Origin: Limnanthes douglasii subsp. nivea
Lineage: Eukaryota; Streptophyta; Magnoliopsida; Brassicales; Limnanthaceae
Length of the DNA: 64,000 bases
Reading direction: 5' to 3'
NCBI GenBank assembly: GCA_036936605.1
Contig: JAUPFV010000004.1
Location: 287,660,009 to 287,724,008 of the forward strand
The notes under the pieces are model-generated. The model was not told where the DNA came from. It saw nothing but the letters and a program-made list of their open reading frames with translations, and did no database searches. The translations under genes were made by a program, and so were the position numbers. Numbering within the stretch: the stretch's first letter is position 1; each line of letters begins with the position of its first letter. Positions 38,032 through 49,493 of the stretch are shown here, piece after piece.

Positions 38032-38730
38032 AAGATGGGTTGCGAACTATGTGGAACTCTAGAGTATTGCATTTTCAAACAAATATCAGGATTTTTTTAG
38101 TTACTTTAACGTTTCGCATGATAGGATGCGAACTGTGTAGAACTCTAAAGTATTGCATTTTCAAACCAAATATCAGGACTCTTATTTGCTTACAAAACTC
38201 ATGATGGGTTGCAAACTATGTGGAACTCTAGAGTATTGCATTTTCAAACAAATATCAGGATTTTTTTAGTTACTTTAACGTTTCGAATGATAGGATGCGA
38301 ACTGTGTAGAACTCTAAAGTATTGCATTTTCAAACCAAATATCAGGATTTTTTTAGTGACTTTCACGTTTCGCATGATAGGATGCGAATTGTGTAGAACT
38401 CTAAAGTATTGCATTTTCAAACCAAATATCAGGACTCTTATTTGCTTACAAAACTCAGGATGGGTTGCGAACTATGTGGAACTCTAGAGTATTGTATTTT
38501 CAAACAAAGACCATGACTTTTTAGTTACTTTTTTACGTTTTCGCATGTTATGATGCGAACTGTGTAGAACTCTAAAGTATTGCATTTTCAAACAAATATC
38601 AGTACTTTTTTAGTTACTTTTACGTTTCGCATGCTAGGATGCGAACTATCTAGAACTTGTTTAAGTATTATATTTCGAAACAAATATCAGGACTTTTTTT
38701 AGTTGATTTACAAACAACTATCAGGAGAGG
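38032..38730. repeat. Minisatellite of about eight 80-90 bp units in the transposase leader
   Basis: Units repeat the order GCGAACT(A/G)TGT(A/G)GAACTC, AGTATTGCATTTTCAAA, AAATATCAGGA, a T-rich stretch, then CGTTTCGCATGATAG. They start near 38032, 38114, 38202, 38295, 38382, 38459, 38552 and 38638. Two unit types alternate. MULE 2 has only a short remnant in the corresponding place (60395-60640). Confidence 0.88.
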
Positions 38731-38851
38731 ATGCAAATTAAACACAGTTCGCAGCTTATAGATATACACAAATCGCAAGATAGGATGCGATATGTTTGAT
38801 AATTTGGACTTTATTTTTGGGACTAATAACTAATAGCTTGTTCGGTAAGGT

Positions 38852-41393
38852 ATGTCCAAATCACGAGTTTGTATTTTTAAATATGGTCACCAAACCAAAA
38901 TTGTGCCTTTCAAGGAGTTTGAAAGCTTTCAAAGTATCCAAGCTTATGTGGAGAACACATGGGAGGAGCTTGTCACAGGTGACTACCTAATTACCTACTC
39001 CTGTGGGGATCACAATAATTGTTTCTTTAATAACCAGAAGGATTTTGTTGGGTTAGTGTTATATCTTGATTTGGAGCGTTTAAAACGGGTTAGTTTTCTC
39101 ATAGAACAACATGTCTTCGATAAGGGCTTTGGTCATAAGTGTTCTGGTGAAAAAAAGTTCGGGTGATAAGAGCTCTGGTGGTAAGAATTATGGTGTAAAG
39201 CGCAAAGAGCGTAGCTTGATTTTGGGAGAACTATCTCCTGATCAACTAGTTAGCGGGGAGAGTAGTAACGGTTTAGTTAATTCTGAGCAGAGAAAAAAAG
39301 AACTTACTACTGCTGGTTGGGCTGATGCTATTACAGGAGTGGGTCAAGCTTTTGAAGAAGGTGTTGCTGGTCTGAGGTTATCTTTGTGCAAGTTTTCTTT
39401 AGAGCATTGTTTTGCTTTCAAATACCTGCAGAACACAACAACCAAGATCACAGCTAATTGTGAAAATAAGTTCACAAGCGGGTGCAAATTGAGGCTTTAT
39501 GCATCTATTGATTCCAGCACCGGCTTGATGACGATCAAGAAGTATGTTCCGCACCATACTTGCAGTCCCGATATCTCCCAAAAGCACAAGCGGCACAGGC
39601 ATTTGACATCAGATTTGATTGCAGAGGAAATTCAGGATTCTCTCCGGACCTGCCAATCGTTGACAGCAAAAACCGTACAATCGACTGTCAAACAAGATTA
39701 CAGTCTTGACATCTCTTACCGTTTGTCATGGAATGATTTAGAGAAGGCTAAGAGGGGAGTTCTCGGAGATAGTTCAAGTTCTTTTAGTTTACTAAGCGGA
39801 TACTTCAAACGCTTGAAGAGCCGGGATATTACTTCAGACTTCCAGTTGGAGTTATCAGTTGGAATATGATTCAAGCGTTGTTTTGTAGCATTCGGTTCGT
39901 CCCTTCAAGGTTTTCATTCATGCCGTCCAATGTTGTTTGTCGATGGAACCCACTTATATGGCAAGTATAAGGGTACCTTGCTTACTGCCGTAGCAAAGGA
40001 CGGCAACAACGGTTAGTTATTTAACTAGTTAATCTGAATGTGTTATGATGTTTTTGTTTGATATTTTTGTGCAACAGTTCGCATCCTATAGTTGCACACC
40101 ATTGTCATGGAATCCTGATATTTGAGAACGATTCGCATTAGAGGCTGCGCATTAAGCAGTGTTATTTAAGTGGTGACATTTTGCAATATAGGATGCGAAT
40201 TAGGCGATGAAATTTTGGACAACAGTTCGCATCCTATATATGCACACCATATATTTCAGAACGATTCGCATTCGAGGCTACGAATTAGGCATGGTTGAAA
40301 CTATGATTAATTCACATCTTATACTTGTACACAATTCCCAGCGTGCATTTTGAGAACAAATACTAGGACAGCATGTGAACTGTGTACATTCTTTAAACGT
40401 TTGAATTTTGTTGTAGTGTTCATTTGATCTGCCTTTTTCCAGGACTTTTCCCTGTTGCTGTTGGTATAGTTAGCATTGAAGATTGGGACAATTGGATATG
40501 GTTTTTGGGGTGTTTGAAACCACATTTGTTGGATCGCCAGATCACATTTATTTCAGACCGTCATTCTAGTATCGTTAATGTTGTTTCTATCTTGTATCCA
40601 AACTGCTATCATGCGTACTGTTATTTCCATCTCATGCAGAATTTGAAAGCAAAACTAGAACATACTAACAGAGACTATAAAAAGGATGTTAAGTTTCTTC
40701 CATCGTCTTGCTTATGCTCCCAGTCAAGAGCTTTTTTAAGATGTACTAACAGTTTTTCTATGTGAAGGTGGTGACAGATTGAGTGATTTTTTTGCAAATT
40801 TACCCCCGGAAAAGTATGCGCAGGCTTACGTAAAAGGGAAGCGATACGGCTCTATGGCTTCTACCACAGCAGAATTGTTTAACAATCAGATCAAAAAATA
40901 TTGCGGCCTACCGATTGTTGAGTTTATTGACTGGATTAGATTCTTGCTTATGACTCAAGTTTCACGAAGATACGAAGAGAGTCTCACCTGGAGTACAAAT
41001 TTTGTCCCCGAGTATGAGAAGAATCTAAAGCAGAATGTTGAAATGTGCCGAACTTGGGTAGTACGTAAGTCGTCTACCGCCATGTTCGAAGTCTTTTCGA
41101 ATCCTGTGGCTGTTGTTAATCTGTTGGATTTCAAATGTTCTTGCGGATCATGGCAACACGAGTACTTTCCATGTCCTCACGCTTTAGCGGCAATACAATA
41201 TACTGACCAAGATTCATTTACCGCTAACGATCCTTCGTTTGTTAAAGTTCTGCCTCTGAACGTTAAGAGACGCTCCGGAAGGCCTAAGAAAAAGCGAATC
41301 CCTTCTAGAGGAGAAATCTCAACCAAGCAGTTGAGGTGTGGTCGTTGTTTGAAATCAGGCCATAACAGGAGGACTTGTGATGTTTCAGTTTAA
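38852..41393 (+). pseudogene. MULE 1 transposase (MURA-type), decayed
   Basis: MULE transposases cut and paste the element with a DDE catalytic domain. Exon 1 is 38852-40011, the intron 40012-40442 (GT to TTCCAG), exon 2 40443-41393. The N-terminal domain starts MSKSRVCIFKYGHQTKI. A MuDR-type DNA-binding region follows, then the first catalytic D in LFVDGTHLYGKYKG. The second D is in FISDRHSSIVNV and is followed by CYFHLMQN; the E is in TTAELFNNQIKKY. A SWIM-type zinc finger (CSCGSWQHEYFPCPHALAA) and a C-terminal CCHC knuckle (CGRCLKSGHNRRTC) close the protein. Lesions are an A-run frameshift near 39155, a TGA at 39867 where MULE 2 has CGA, a frameshift near 40683, and a roughly 35-residue deletion after QYTDQDSF. 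Confidence 0.88.
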
Positions 41394-42347
41394 GCACAAT
41401 CCGTGTTGTGGACAATTCTCGTTGGCCACATTTATTTGTAATACTGTTATTGTTCTGTACAACAAACTAAACATTTTTACATTTTTGTGTTTGTAATGCT
41501 TTTATTAAAGTAAAGAAATGTTAAGTGCTTTCAGTTGTATGCAATTCGCATCCTGTATTGCGAATTGTGTACAATATGTTGATATCATGTTGCAAATATC
41601 TATCAGGTTTCCATGCGATTTGTGTGAAATTTCACCGAGATTCGTATCGTTAGTAAAATTATATCAAACAATTATCAGTATTTTATGCTGCGAATTGTGT
41701 TGAGCTATAACGTAATGCATACGATTCACATGATATGCTGCGAATTATGACCATAACATATATCAGGACCAAATATGCTGCGAATTGTGTTGCAGCTTAT
41801 GTTTGTACACAGTTCACAGCGTGCATTTTGAGAACAAATACCAGGACAGCATGCAAACTGTGTACATTCTATGACCAAATATGCTGCGAATTGTGTTGAG
41901 CTATAAGGTAATGCATAAAATTCTCATGATATGCTGCGAATTATGACCAGAACATATATCAGGACTCCTGGCTGCTTTGTGTAAAGAGATATGATGTGAA
42001 TTGAGAACAACCAGAAATCCTGATATTTGATCACATGCTAAGCTGCGAAGCTTGCTTTGATAAAAATACCACGACATTCAGTGGGTTGCAAATAGCATGG
42101 TAAGCTGCGAATTGCATGAAAATCAGTAATATTTAAAACAAGTAATATATCAGGTTACGATGCGAATTATTTGCAAGTTGTAATCGGATGCGAATCGTTT
42201 ATATGATTAAAAGTCTGTAAACAAATTGGATTACAAAAAAAGAGGATTACAGTCTTCATACACTAACAAATGTTTACACAGATCAATACAACCTATTAGT
42301 GTTAGTTAGTTGCATTCCAAAAAAGCAAAAAACAAAAGCCAACTCTA
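41394..42347. other. Spacer between convergent transposase and acidic-protein genes (MULE 1)
   Basis: This is the 3' flank of the transposase. It is rich in the dispersed GCGAA motif (about ten sites between 41539 and 42195, e.g. ATGCTGCGAATTGTGTTG) and in ATATCAGGA. No coding frame is seen. Confidence 0.6.
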
Positions 42348-42812
42348 TCAGTCATCAGTAGAGGATTCTTCACCATCTTTCTCCTCTGTGTGTTGATCAT
42401 CACCCATTTTCGCTTCTTCTTCCTCTTCCTCTTTGATATCTACGTCCATCATGCATAAAACTTTTGTCCTTGATGGACCGGCTTCGTCTTCCCTCTTCCT
42501 TTTGTTGTTTGGAACCTCTGCCGTCTGAGGTTCCACCTCTGCTGGCTAAGGTACAGCAGCAACCATTGGAACCTTTTTTGGGTGAGGTTCAGCAGCAACC
42601 ATTTGAACAACTTCCACTGTTTGAGAGTCAGCAGAGTAGTAGTCATCATATATTTCTAAATCAAAGACAGATACTGGGCTGTTTGGTGGTGCTGCTGGCA
42701 TGATCAAGTCATCGTTCCAGTTAACGGTTAAGGATGACCAGGAGTCACCCAGAGAACCAAGTGAACCAGAGTATGAGTATGAGGTGGTGGTTGTGGTGGT
42801 GGAAAAATACAT
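42348..42812 (-). pseudogene. Small acidic-protein gene of MULE 1, one premature stop
   Basis: The ATG at 42812 begins MYFSTTTTTTSYSYSGSLG. The frame runs to a stop at 42348, with one TAG at 42546 after MVAAVP. The product would be about 154 residues: Ser/Thr-rich start, a basic NNKRKRE nuclear-signal-like stretch, and a highly acidic tail (DIKEEEEEEAKMGDD, ending ESSTDD). A TATA box lies about 80 bp upstream. MULE 2 carries a homologous tail at 63889-64000 in the same place and orientation, which supports a real gene of the element. I do not recognise the family. It lies convergent with the transposase, a position comparable to the second gene of some MuDR elements, but no sequence link to mudrB is seen. 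Confidence 0.6.
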
Positions 42813-42885
42813 GACTGTTTGAATTCGAAGAGAACAAGAAGTGTTTTTTAATAGAGTTTGTTTTAAAATTAGCCTCTGGTTACTA

Positions 42886-42897
42886 GTGTTATTTATA
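42886..42897 (-). promoter_or_regulatory. TATA box of the acidic-protein gene
   Basis: The minus strand reads CCCCTATAAATAAC, about 75-85 bp before the ATG at 42812. Confidence 0.55.
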
Positions 42898-43398
42898 GGG
42901 GAATGAGGTAATCGTTACATAGCCTCCATGTCCAATCAGAAATTAATGGGTTACGGACCTCTGGTGATTAGATTGTTTTTTGCGTGCTCAACGCAGTAAA
43001 CGTTTACCAAGGCATACGTCATAGCCTCTCCGTATTCTTGAACGCTAAATTTTGAAGTATTTATTTTATACCAGGCTGCGAACTGTCTGTTAATGTGATA
43101 TACCATGAGGTGCTGCGAACAGTTTACTGATAAGTAAGCATCTATCATGTTAGGATGCGAATTGTTTGGTGAGGATCATATTTTAAGATATATCAGGGAT
43201 TGCTGCGAAATGTTTGGTGGGAATTTTTAGAATATTAACTAACCCTTATATATCATGTTAGGATGCGAACTATTTGATAAGAAATATGTCCTACAAAAAA
43301 TATGCACACCAAAAAATGTAATTGTAAAGATATGCACACCAAAAAATTACAATCAATGTATTTACACTAAAAAATTACAATCAATGTTTTACTTCGAA
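42898..43398. other. Spacer between acidic-protein gene promoter and Ulp1-like gene
   Basis: Non-coding in appearance. It holds several copies of the dispersed motif (43077, 43112, 43152, 43201, 43261). The short minus-strand frame at 43148-42951 contains these motifs and is not convincing as a gene. Confidence 0.5.
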
Positions 43399-44255
43399 TC
43401 ACCCGTACGTCACGGTGTCTTTGTCATTTAAGAAGAAATCAAACATTTCTGCTCTGAAGGCAGTGACCATATCTTCAGTGTATTTTGTATGCACATATCC
43501 ATGCTGGATAATATCTCTGGCGTATTTGCAGACAAAACTACCACAGTCCAGGATGCCACGTTTTTATTGTGGAATTCTTCTTTCATTCTTCACCTTCCAC
43601 CCTGTCTTTCAAGTAGGTAGGAATCCCTTGTCCATTAAATATTTGATCTGGTTATAACAATTAGTGTTAGGAATCAGCACAGAAACTTAAACAGTTGTTG
43701 TCACACAATTCGCATCATAGGCTGCGAATTGTGTGACAATTATTCCAATCCAACATGTACATGTCAAGTAATTCGCATCATAGGGTACGAATTGTTTGGT
43801 ATCCAATCCATTTTGTCTGCAAGCATTCCGCAGCCTATTTAATTGAAATGTGCATCATCCAAAACGATTCGCTTCCAATACTGCGAAGTCTTTTATGGAT
43901 ATGCTGCGAATGGCAACTGATTTGCTCGCATATTGCAGCATATCTCGATCACAGTTCGCAACATGTATTGATCATGCATAATTAAAAATGTGTTTAAACA
44001 TAAGTGAATAGCTGGGAATATTACCAGTTTTGCAGGTGTTCTTGTGGTGTGGTCTATGGCTTTCAGTTTAGGCAGAAGTGGGTTGTAGTTTGTTATCGAC
44101 CTGCCGTCGACGTCAATGACAAGCAACGTCCAATGGTTTATCTGGTCCCTTGTCTCAGTGCATATTGGAATCATGATGATATTGGGGTTTTTAGGCGCTT
44201 TGCTAAAAGCTGCGTCCACCAAATTTGTTACTTCCCAGCCTGATTCCAATTGATG
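43399..44255 (-). other. Catalytic exons of the Ulp1-like protease
   Basis: The exon 44255-44025 carries the histidine (HWTLLVID). The exon 43647-43399 carries glutamine and cysteine (DCGSFVCKYARDII, codons for DCG at 43548-43540). The latter has TGA and TAA stops upstream of the cysteine. The intron between them holds several copies of the dispersed GCGAA motif. Confidence 0.7.
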
Positions 44256-45463
44256 CTGCATCCAAGCGAGAGTACATTACAATGAGAATATTTTCTGAAA
44301 CTTTGAAATTTACCTTGGCTAAACTTACTGTAGTCATGCCTGAAATCAGTACGGTGTCATGTTGCACTCCTTCAGCTTTATTGCATGGAACTTTGAAGTC
44401 TGCTTCTTCGAGCATCTTTCGAATCCAAGCGTCGATAACCTAAGAAAGGAGTTGCTTATTTATGTTAAATATACAAGACATGTTTGAAACATTAAAAACA
44501 GAATTGGTTGACAATTGGATACCTTTACGTCCAGCTCCAGGTTTAAAGGTAGTGTCATCGCATCACTCGCTTGCACTCTGATTCCATATGTAAATTTGGA
44601 CTCTGGTAACTGTCATACCACTGGATCAGGGGTGTCACTCTCGTAGGCTTTAACTAACTGTATTTTATTGTATTCTCCGACAGAGATACGGTCAGTTACT
44701 TTTGTTTTCTTTGGCCAACCGCTGTATTCTAATTTTGGCGGTTCCAGTTCTATTATAATTATCTCTTCCTCTTCCTCTCCCACTGGAGGCTGTGTTGGTG
44801 TCAGTAGATTAGAATTTGGCACCTCTGTCTCTTTACTTGGATCAAGCTTAGCAAATAACAAAAATCAAAAGTAGAAGGGTGCTAGTCATTATAATGGTAA
44901 CGACCCCAAACAGTTCGCATGCTAACATGCGAACTGTTTGGTTCCAGCTGAATACATTTCATAGTATTTATCAGGGTAGCATGCGAAATCATTATAAGTA
45001 GCCCTTACCGCATGGTCAGCGACAACCAATGCCGTTGACTTGTTTGGCATAGGATCTGGATCGTGTCGGCAGAGATCATTAAAGTCATCCTCCGACATGT
45101 TCTCCAAAGACCGTTGAATTATAGAATCGTAATATACATTATCAATTTCATTTAAAAATGTCTGTGAAATTTGAGTGTAAATATCATCAACAAAAGCATC
45201 GGGTAAACCTACTGTGTTATCGTTTGACTCTGGAGCTTGCAGTTGATTTGTTACTGTTGTTACGGTTTCATGTTGGCTTAGAAATTCTGACTTTGTGGAC
45301 ACCATCGTTGGTCTTTGAGGTACATCTCCATATGTGGTGTTGTCTTCTAAGGATGGTCTTTCCTGGCTTAGTAGTTCCATCTTCTCACAGGAACGGATAT
45401 GTTCTGACTCTTGCGGTGCTATCTCTTGCGTCAGCCTTTCTCTCTTTGCCAAGGCTATCTGTT

Positions 45464-45507
45464 GATGTTGTTGTTGTTGTTCTTGTTATTCTTATTGTTC
45501 TTGTTGC

Positions 45508-45538
<31 letters not shown>

Positions 45539-45740
45539 GTTGAGCTTGTTCTTGTTTGTGTTGAACTTGTTGTTGCTGCTGTTGTTGTTGTTGGTGGTGT
45601 TGAGCTCGTTCTTGTTCGTGTTGAACTTGTTGTTGCTGCTGTTGTTGGTGGTGGTGTTGTTGTTGTTGTTGTTGCTGGTGTTGAACTTGTTGCTGTTGTT
45701 GCTGTTGTTGTTGTTGTTGTTGTTGTATGTCGGTCTTCTG
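45464..45740 (-). repeat. CAA/CAG trinucleotide run coding for polyglutamine
   Basis: The minus strand encodes runs of glutamine broken by VQH, HHH and EQ. Copies of QVQHEQERAQHH-like blocks recur, so both trinucleotide slippage and duplication of about 60-bp blocks took place. Two stops lie near 45488-45494. Long plus-strand leucine/valine frames over this region are its mirror image. Confidence 0.85.
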
Positions 45741-46041
45741 TTTCATACAAATTCCAAAATAAAAAGGTGGAAGGGTTAAGCATACTATAATCATAGTTGG
45801 GAACGATTCGCATGCTGACCTGATATTTGTTTTGTCCATCTCAAACAAATCGCAGCTCAGCATGCGAATTGTAAAATAAACAACCAACTAAAGTAATACA
45901 CAATTCGCAATATATGATGCGAATTGTTTGGACAGGACTACACAACATTCTTGATATTTGTTTGATATCATCATATCATCTGATGCATTGTTTTGAGTAT
46001 GTATTCAACCGGAAAACCCCGTTGACTGTTTTAATTATATA

Positions 46042-46450
46042 TGGTGTGGATAATTATCACCTGAGGGTAGGCTAGTAATTTGTTTGGTGTTTAACAGTAG
46101 TATGTGAGTGTTTTATATTTAGTGTAGAGAGTAGAGAGATAATTAAGCTGGCTGGTAGCAGTTAATTCTCATTACCCACACTTAATGCAGGTGGTCGGGT
46201 ATTTATACCCTAATGTTTGGGCCCTTATGGGCTTTCGGGTCATGTTTAATGGATCCGGGTCATGTTCAAAGACCCATGAGCTCTTAAGTAGGAGAGCAAG
46301 TAGCTTAGTCAAGTAGTGTTTAGGTTTTTTAGTACTTTTGTCATAGTTCGAACAGTCCTATGGTCTGAGTGTTCGAAGTGATCTATCCGGTCCGGAGGCC
46401 TTGGACCGATTTGTCCTTGTCCGGGGAGCATGCAGAATTCGGACTCATCA
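46042..46450 (-). repeat. 3' LTR of the gypsy element
   Basis: 409 bp. On the minus strand it is preceded by a purine tract (AAAAAAGGGGCTCC, 46464-46451). TATA-like TATAAATACCC lies at about 46199-46208 (minus). Confidence 0.92.
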
Positions 46451-46783
46451 GGAGCCCCTTTTTTAGGTGTTTGTGCAAATACTCTTGTCAAAGACCTGAA
46501 AAACAGTCCGACATCAGGGGTAGTTTTAATCCGGACAGGTCTTTCAATTTGGGCTATGGGTTTATCCGGACAGATAAAGCTTCACGAATTCAAAACGGTT
46601 TTTGCCAGAGTTAGTGGGACACGTGTCGCTCTCTGATTGGTTGCTTCAGCCGTTTTTTCACCTTGAATTTCGAACCCACCTTCTTTGAAAAGCAACCTCT
46701 TAATTAAAGGTGGTGACATCAGCGCCGTCTTTTAATCATTACCCATCTTTTCGAATTCTCCTAGGAATCAACTTATTTTTTCA

Positions 46784-46796
46784 GATTTACTATAAA
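46784..46796 (+). promoter_or_regulatory. TATA box of the antisense gene in the gypsy element
   Basis: ACTATAAATTC occurs about 105 bp before the ATG at 46897, followed by a pyrimidine-rich CT leader. It points opposite to the retrotransposon's own transcription. Confidence 0.5.
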
Positions 46797-46896
46797 TTCA
46801 AACTCACTTTCTACTATTTTACCATCTCCTTCATATTTACTCTACAAAATCTCTCAAAGCTTTCTCTCTCTAAAGCAAAAACTTGCTCAATAGTTT

Positions 46897-49493
46897 ATGT
46901 TTACAGCGAAGAACGCTCTGGTTAAAGGCGGGTGGCTCAACCTTTCTAAGTTAGAGAAGGCTCAAAAAGTTGAAAGAGAAAGACGAATTGCGGCTGGGTT
47001 ACCTACTTCGCCTGTTGATAGACCAATCACCTCTGCCACAGAGTCTGATCAAGGCTCTTCTTCTTCTAAGGTCATCAAGCCGAGAAAACTATTTCAAGCC
47101 AACCTCTCCCCCATTATCTCTGGTTCCTCAGTTCAGGAATCGGAGCCTGCTGTCGAGCCAGGAGTAACAGCTACTAGCCTCAAAAAACCCTCACCCTTCA
47201 TAGAAATGGGGTCGGATACGGAGCACTCTCCTGAGAAGCTAGTCGATAGGAGGAAAGGCCGGTTAGTTAGAGGCCAAGGGTCTAAAAACACTCCCTCAAA
47301 GTCGGGGGCAAAAGACAGCAGCACCGGGTCAGAGGTGCCTATTAGAGCCCCCAGGGATAGGCTGTCCGGTCCGGAGGGCACCAGTCCAAGCCTTCAAAGA
47401 GAAGCACCTGCTTCAGAAACTCTACCGGAGGCCAGAAGCCAAAATAACACCGAGGCCCATCAGTCCGGAGACAAGGCTGAGTCAAACTTGAACCCTCCCC
47501 CCACTACAACTGCTGAAATCCCTTCAACAATTATGGAGGAAGTAATGGAGGACTCTGTTGAAGAGGCTCCATTTGAGTATGGGCCCTCCGGTCAGACCAG
47601 CAGTGCAATAGTTTCCAAGAAGGACAAAGGCAAAGAGAAAATGTATTTAAGGCATCCGGATCTGCCGGAGAGCCTAGAAGGAAAAGTGGGGCCTTTGCAG
47701 AAACCACCATATCCCCTTTTACCATTTCAATATAGGGGGTGACTTCAAGGCTGTGGATGATTTGTTGGAGGCAGAGAGGAATTGGAGGATCCAATTCCTG
47801 TTTGTTAGTGGTGCTTGGGAGAATGGACAGAAGATCAAATCCGGAGTGAACCCAAGCCTCCTCAGAAGCAGGTGGAGGAGTGACCGTAAGAATTCTGCCT
47901 TATACTTTTGTCTCTTTCTCTTTTCTTTTTAGACTTAGTTAAAACTGACTGGTCTTACTTTTGTCTTAGCAGAACTGCCCAAGGAATTTAGTGACTACCT
48001 GAAAGCCGGGCAGGTTACTTGTGGCAAGATTAATGCCTGGGCTGCTGAGAGATGGGGGAACCGATTCCATGATGCTTTTACCAGTGGCAACTTGGCAAGG
48101 TCTCACTTGTGGAATACCACAGGTCGGAGAGACTTGACTTGGGAGGAGCTCACCACTCAGCCTCCTCCGGAAGTTGTGCTTAAGAGGACCCACGAACTGG
48201 ACGGAACACTCTTCTTGCCAGGCCGGGCCAAAGCCCCGAGCAAGATGAAAGGCAAGAAGAAGAAGGGCAAGAAGGTAGTGGGTGGTGCTAACCCTGCTGA
48301 TGCAGAGAAGGATGCTCCAACAGACCCGGAGGGGCCAGCCCAGAGCCAAATTGATGCTGCTCTCTTGGAAGTGGTGGAGCAAGAGACTGAAAGGCAAGAA
48401 GCGAATCTCCCAAAACTTCCAAGGGCTTCCAAGAGAAATCGTAAACAGGGAAGCGAAGGCACAGACCGGGAGGCTAAGAAGAAGAAGACTTCTAAGGGAG
48501 ACGAGCTTTCTCTCCGGGCTCCGGAGCCTTCTTTCCAGGCTGATCCTACTGACCCAACGCATGCCGAGGAGATTCCGGGTGACTTTCATACCGATGAGGT
48601 TGAGGGGGGAGATATTAATATTGATGGAGTAGACATCACCGGTCTTGGTGAGCTTGGCGAATACTTCCTCAATCTCCCCAGAGATGACTTTGTCGGTCCT
48701 TACCTTCCTCCGAGCAGCTCCAACACGGTCACTTTTAATGGTAAGACCTTTATCGTTTCTAGTCAAAGGGATGCCATAGCCCACTCTTTGTTAAGCAACG
48801 TTCAGCCTGTACTTGTGTTGGAGAGACAAGTTCGAAGTCAGGCAGACATCATCAAGGATCTCAAGTCTGACAAAGAGAAGCTGTCCGATGACCTTCGCAC
48901 TGCCACCTCCAATGCTGCCATGTTAAAGGAAGAAACTGAGGAGTTGAAGAGAAGCCAAAAGGCAAGCACCACAAAAGTCGCCACTTTAGAGGACACCATT
49001 AAAGACCTCCGGGAGAAACTGTCTGGTCTGGAGAAAGACCTTGCTACCTCAAATGGTGAATCCAAGGCCAAAGACCAAATCATCTCCAACTTGACCAATG
49101 ACAAGATTGCTCTTGAAAATACAGTGTCTAAGGCTGCCGAGGAGAAAACCACTTTGTTAAGGGAGCAAGAGGCCAAGATCCAAGCCAAGATCGATGCCCA
49201 TACCAACCAGATGATCGAAAGCCAGGAGCAAATGTACGCCAAGGTGAGGTCTTGACATGGTTCTACTCTTCCATGAGAAGTTTCCGAAGAGGAACCTAGG
49301 GGACTTATGGCTTCATGTTGAGTCTGATGACCTCCCGTATCATACAATGGCTGATGGAGACTTGAAAGGTTACTCTAGCGCTTCCACATCCGATGATGAA
49401 AAACATACCGGGGAGAGCCCAGACGAAGAGAAAGACGATCCTAAGGGAAAGAAGGTAGATGAAGGTGAGCCATCTTCAAAGGCTCAACCTTAA
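46897..49493 (+). pseudogene. Antisense gene of the Tat gypsy element, with an intron and a coiled coil
   Basis: The ATG at 46897 (MFTAKNALVKGGWLNLSK) opens 281 codons of Ser/Pro/Glu-rich sequence. A one-base expansion of a G-run near 47736 shifts frame, and coding continues as GDFKAVDDLLEAERNWRIQF. An 87-bp intron follows (47886-47972, GTAAGA to TTAGCAG). It joins to LPKEFSDYLKAGQVTCGKIN in frame. Then come a basic KKKKGKK stretch and acidic segments. A long coiled coil spans the last 140 residues before 49255. A further one-base slip near 49248 leads into MVLLFHEKFPKRNL, ending at 49493 with an acidic tail. Similar antisense ORFs are known in Retand/Ogre-type elements; their function is not established. 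Two frameshifts make this copy doubtful as a coding gene. Confidence 0.7.
47886..47972 (+). other. Spliceosomal intron in the antisense gene
   Basis: It begins GTAAGAATTC, has a T-rich tract and ends TTTTGTCTTAGCAG. Removing it joins open frames in phase 1 (C plus AA). It is 87 bp long, a normal plant intron size. Confidence 0.75.

Noticed and set aside
38209..38487. Plus-strand 92-codon frame with repeated MIGCELCRTLKY
   Set aside because: It is an open read through minisatellite units, lies in the transposase leader and has no counterpart in MULE 2.
37911..38760. CRISPR-like array in the repeated GCGAA region
   Set aside because: The repeats are 80-90 bp units in tandem without unique spacers, in a plant genome, inside a MULE; it is a minisatellite.
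42951..43148. Minus-strand 65-codon frame as a further exon or gene of the MULE
   Set aside because: It contains several copies of the dispersed non-coding motif and begins beyond the stop of the Ulp1-like gene.
45158..45790. Plus-strand leucine/valine-rich open frames that look like membrane proteins
   Set aside because: They are the complementary strand of the CAA/CAG polyglutamine exon; low-complexity mirror frames, no independent evidence.
47966..48784. Minus-strand 272-codon frame opposite the antisense gene
   Set aside because: It lies wholly opposite a spliced, domain-bearing frame with coiled-coil composition; no recognisable domain.
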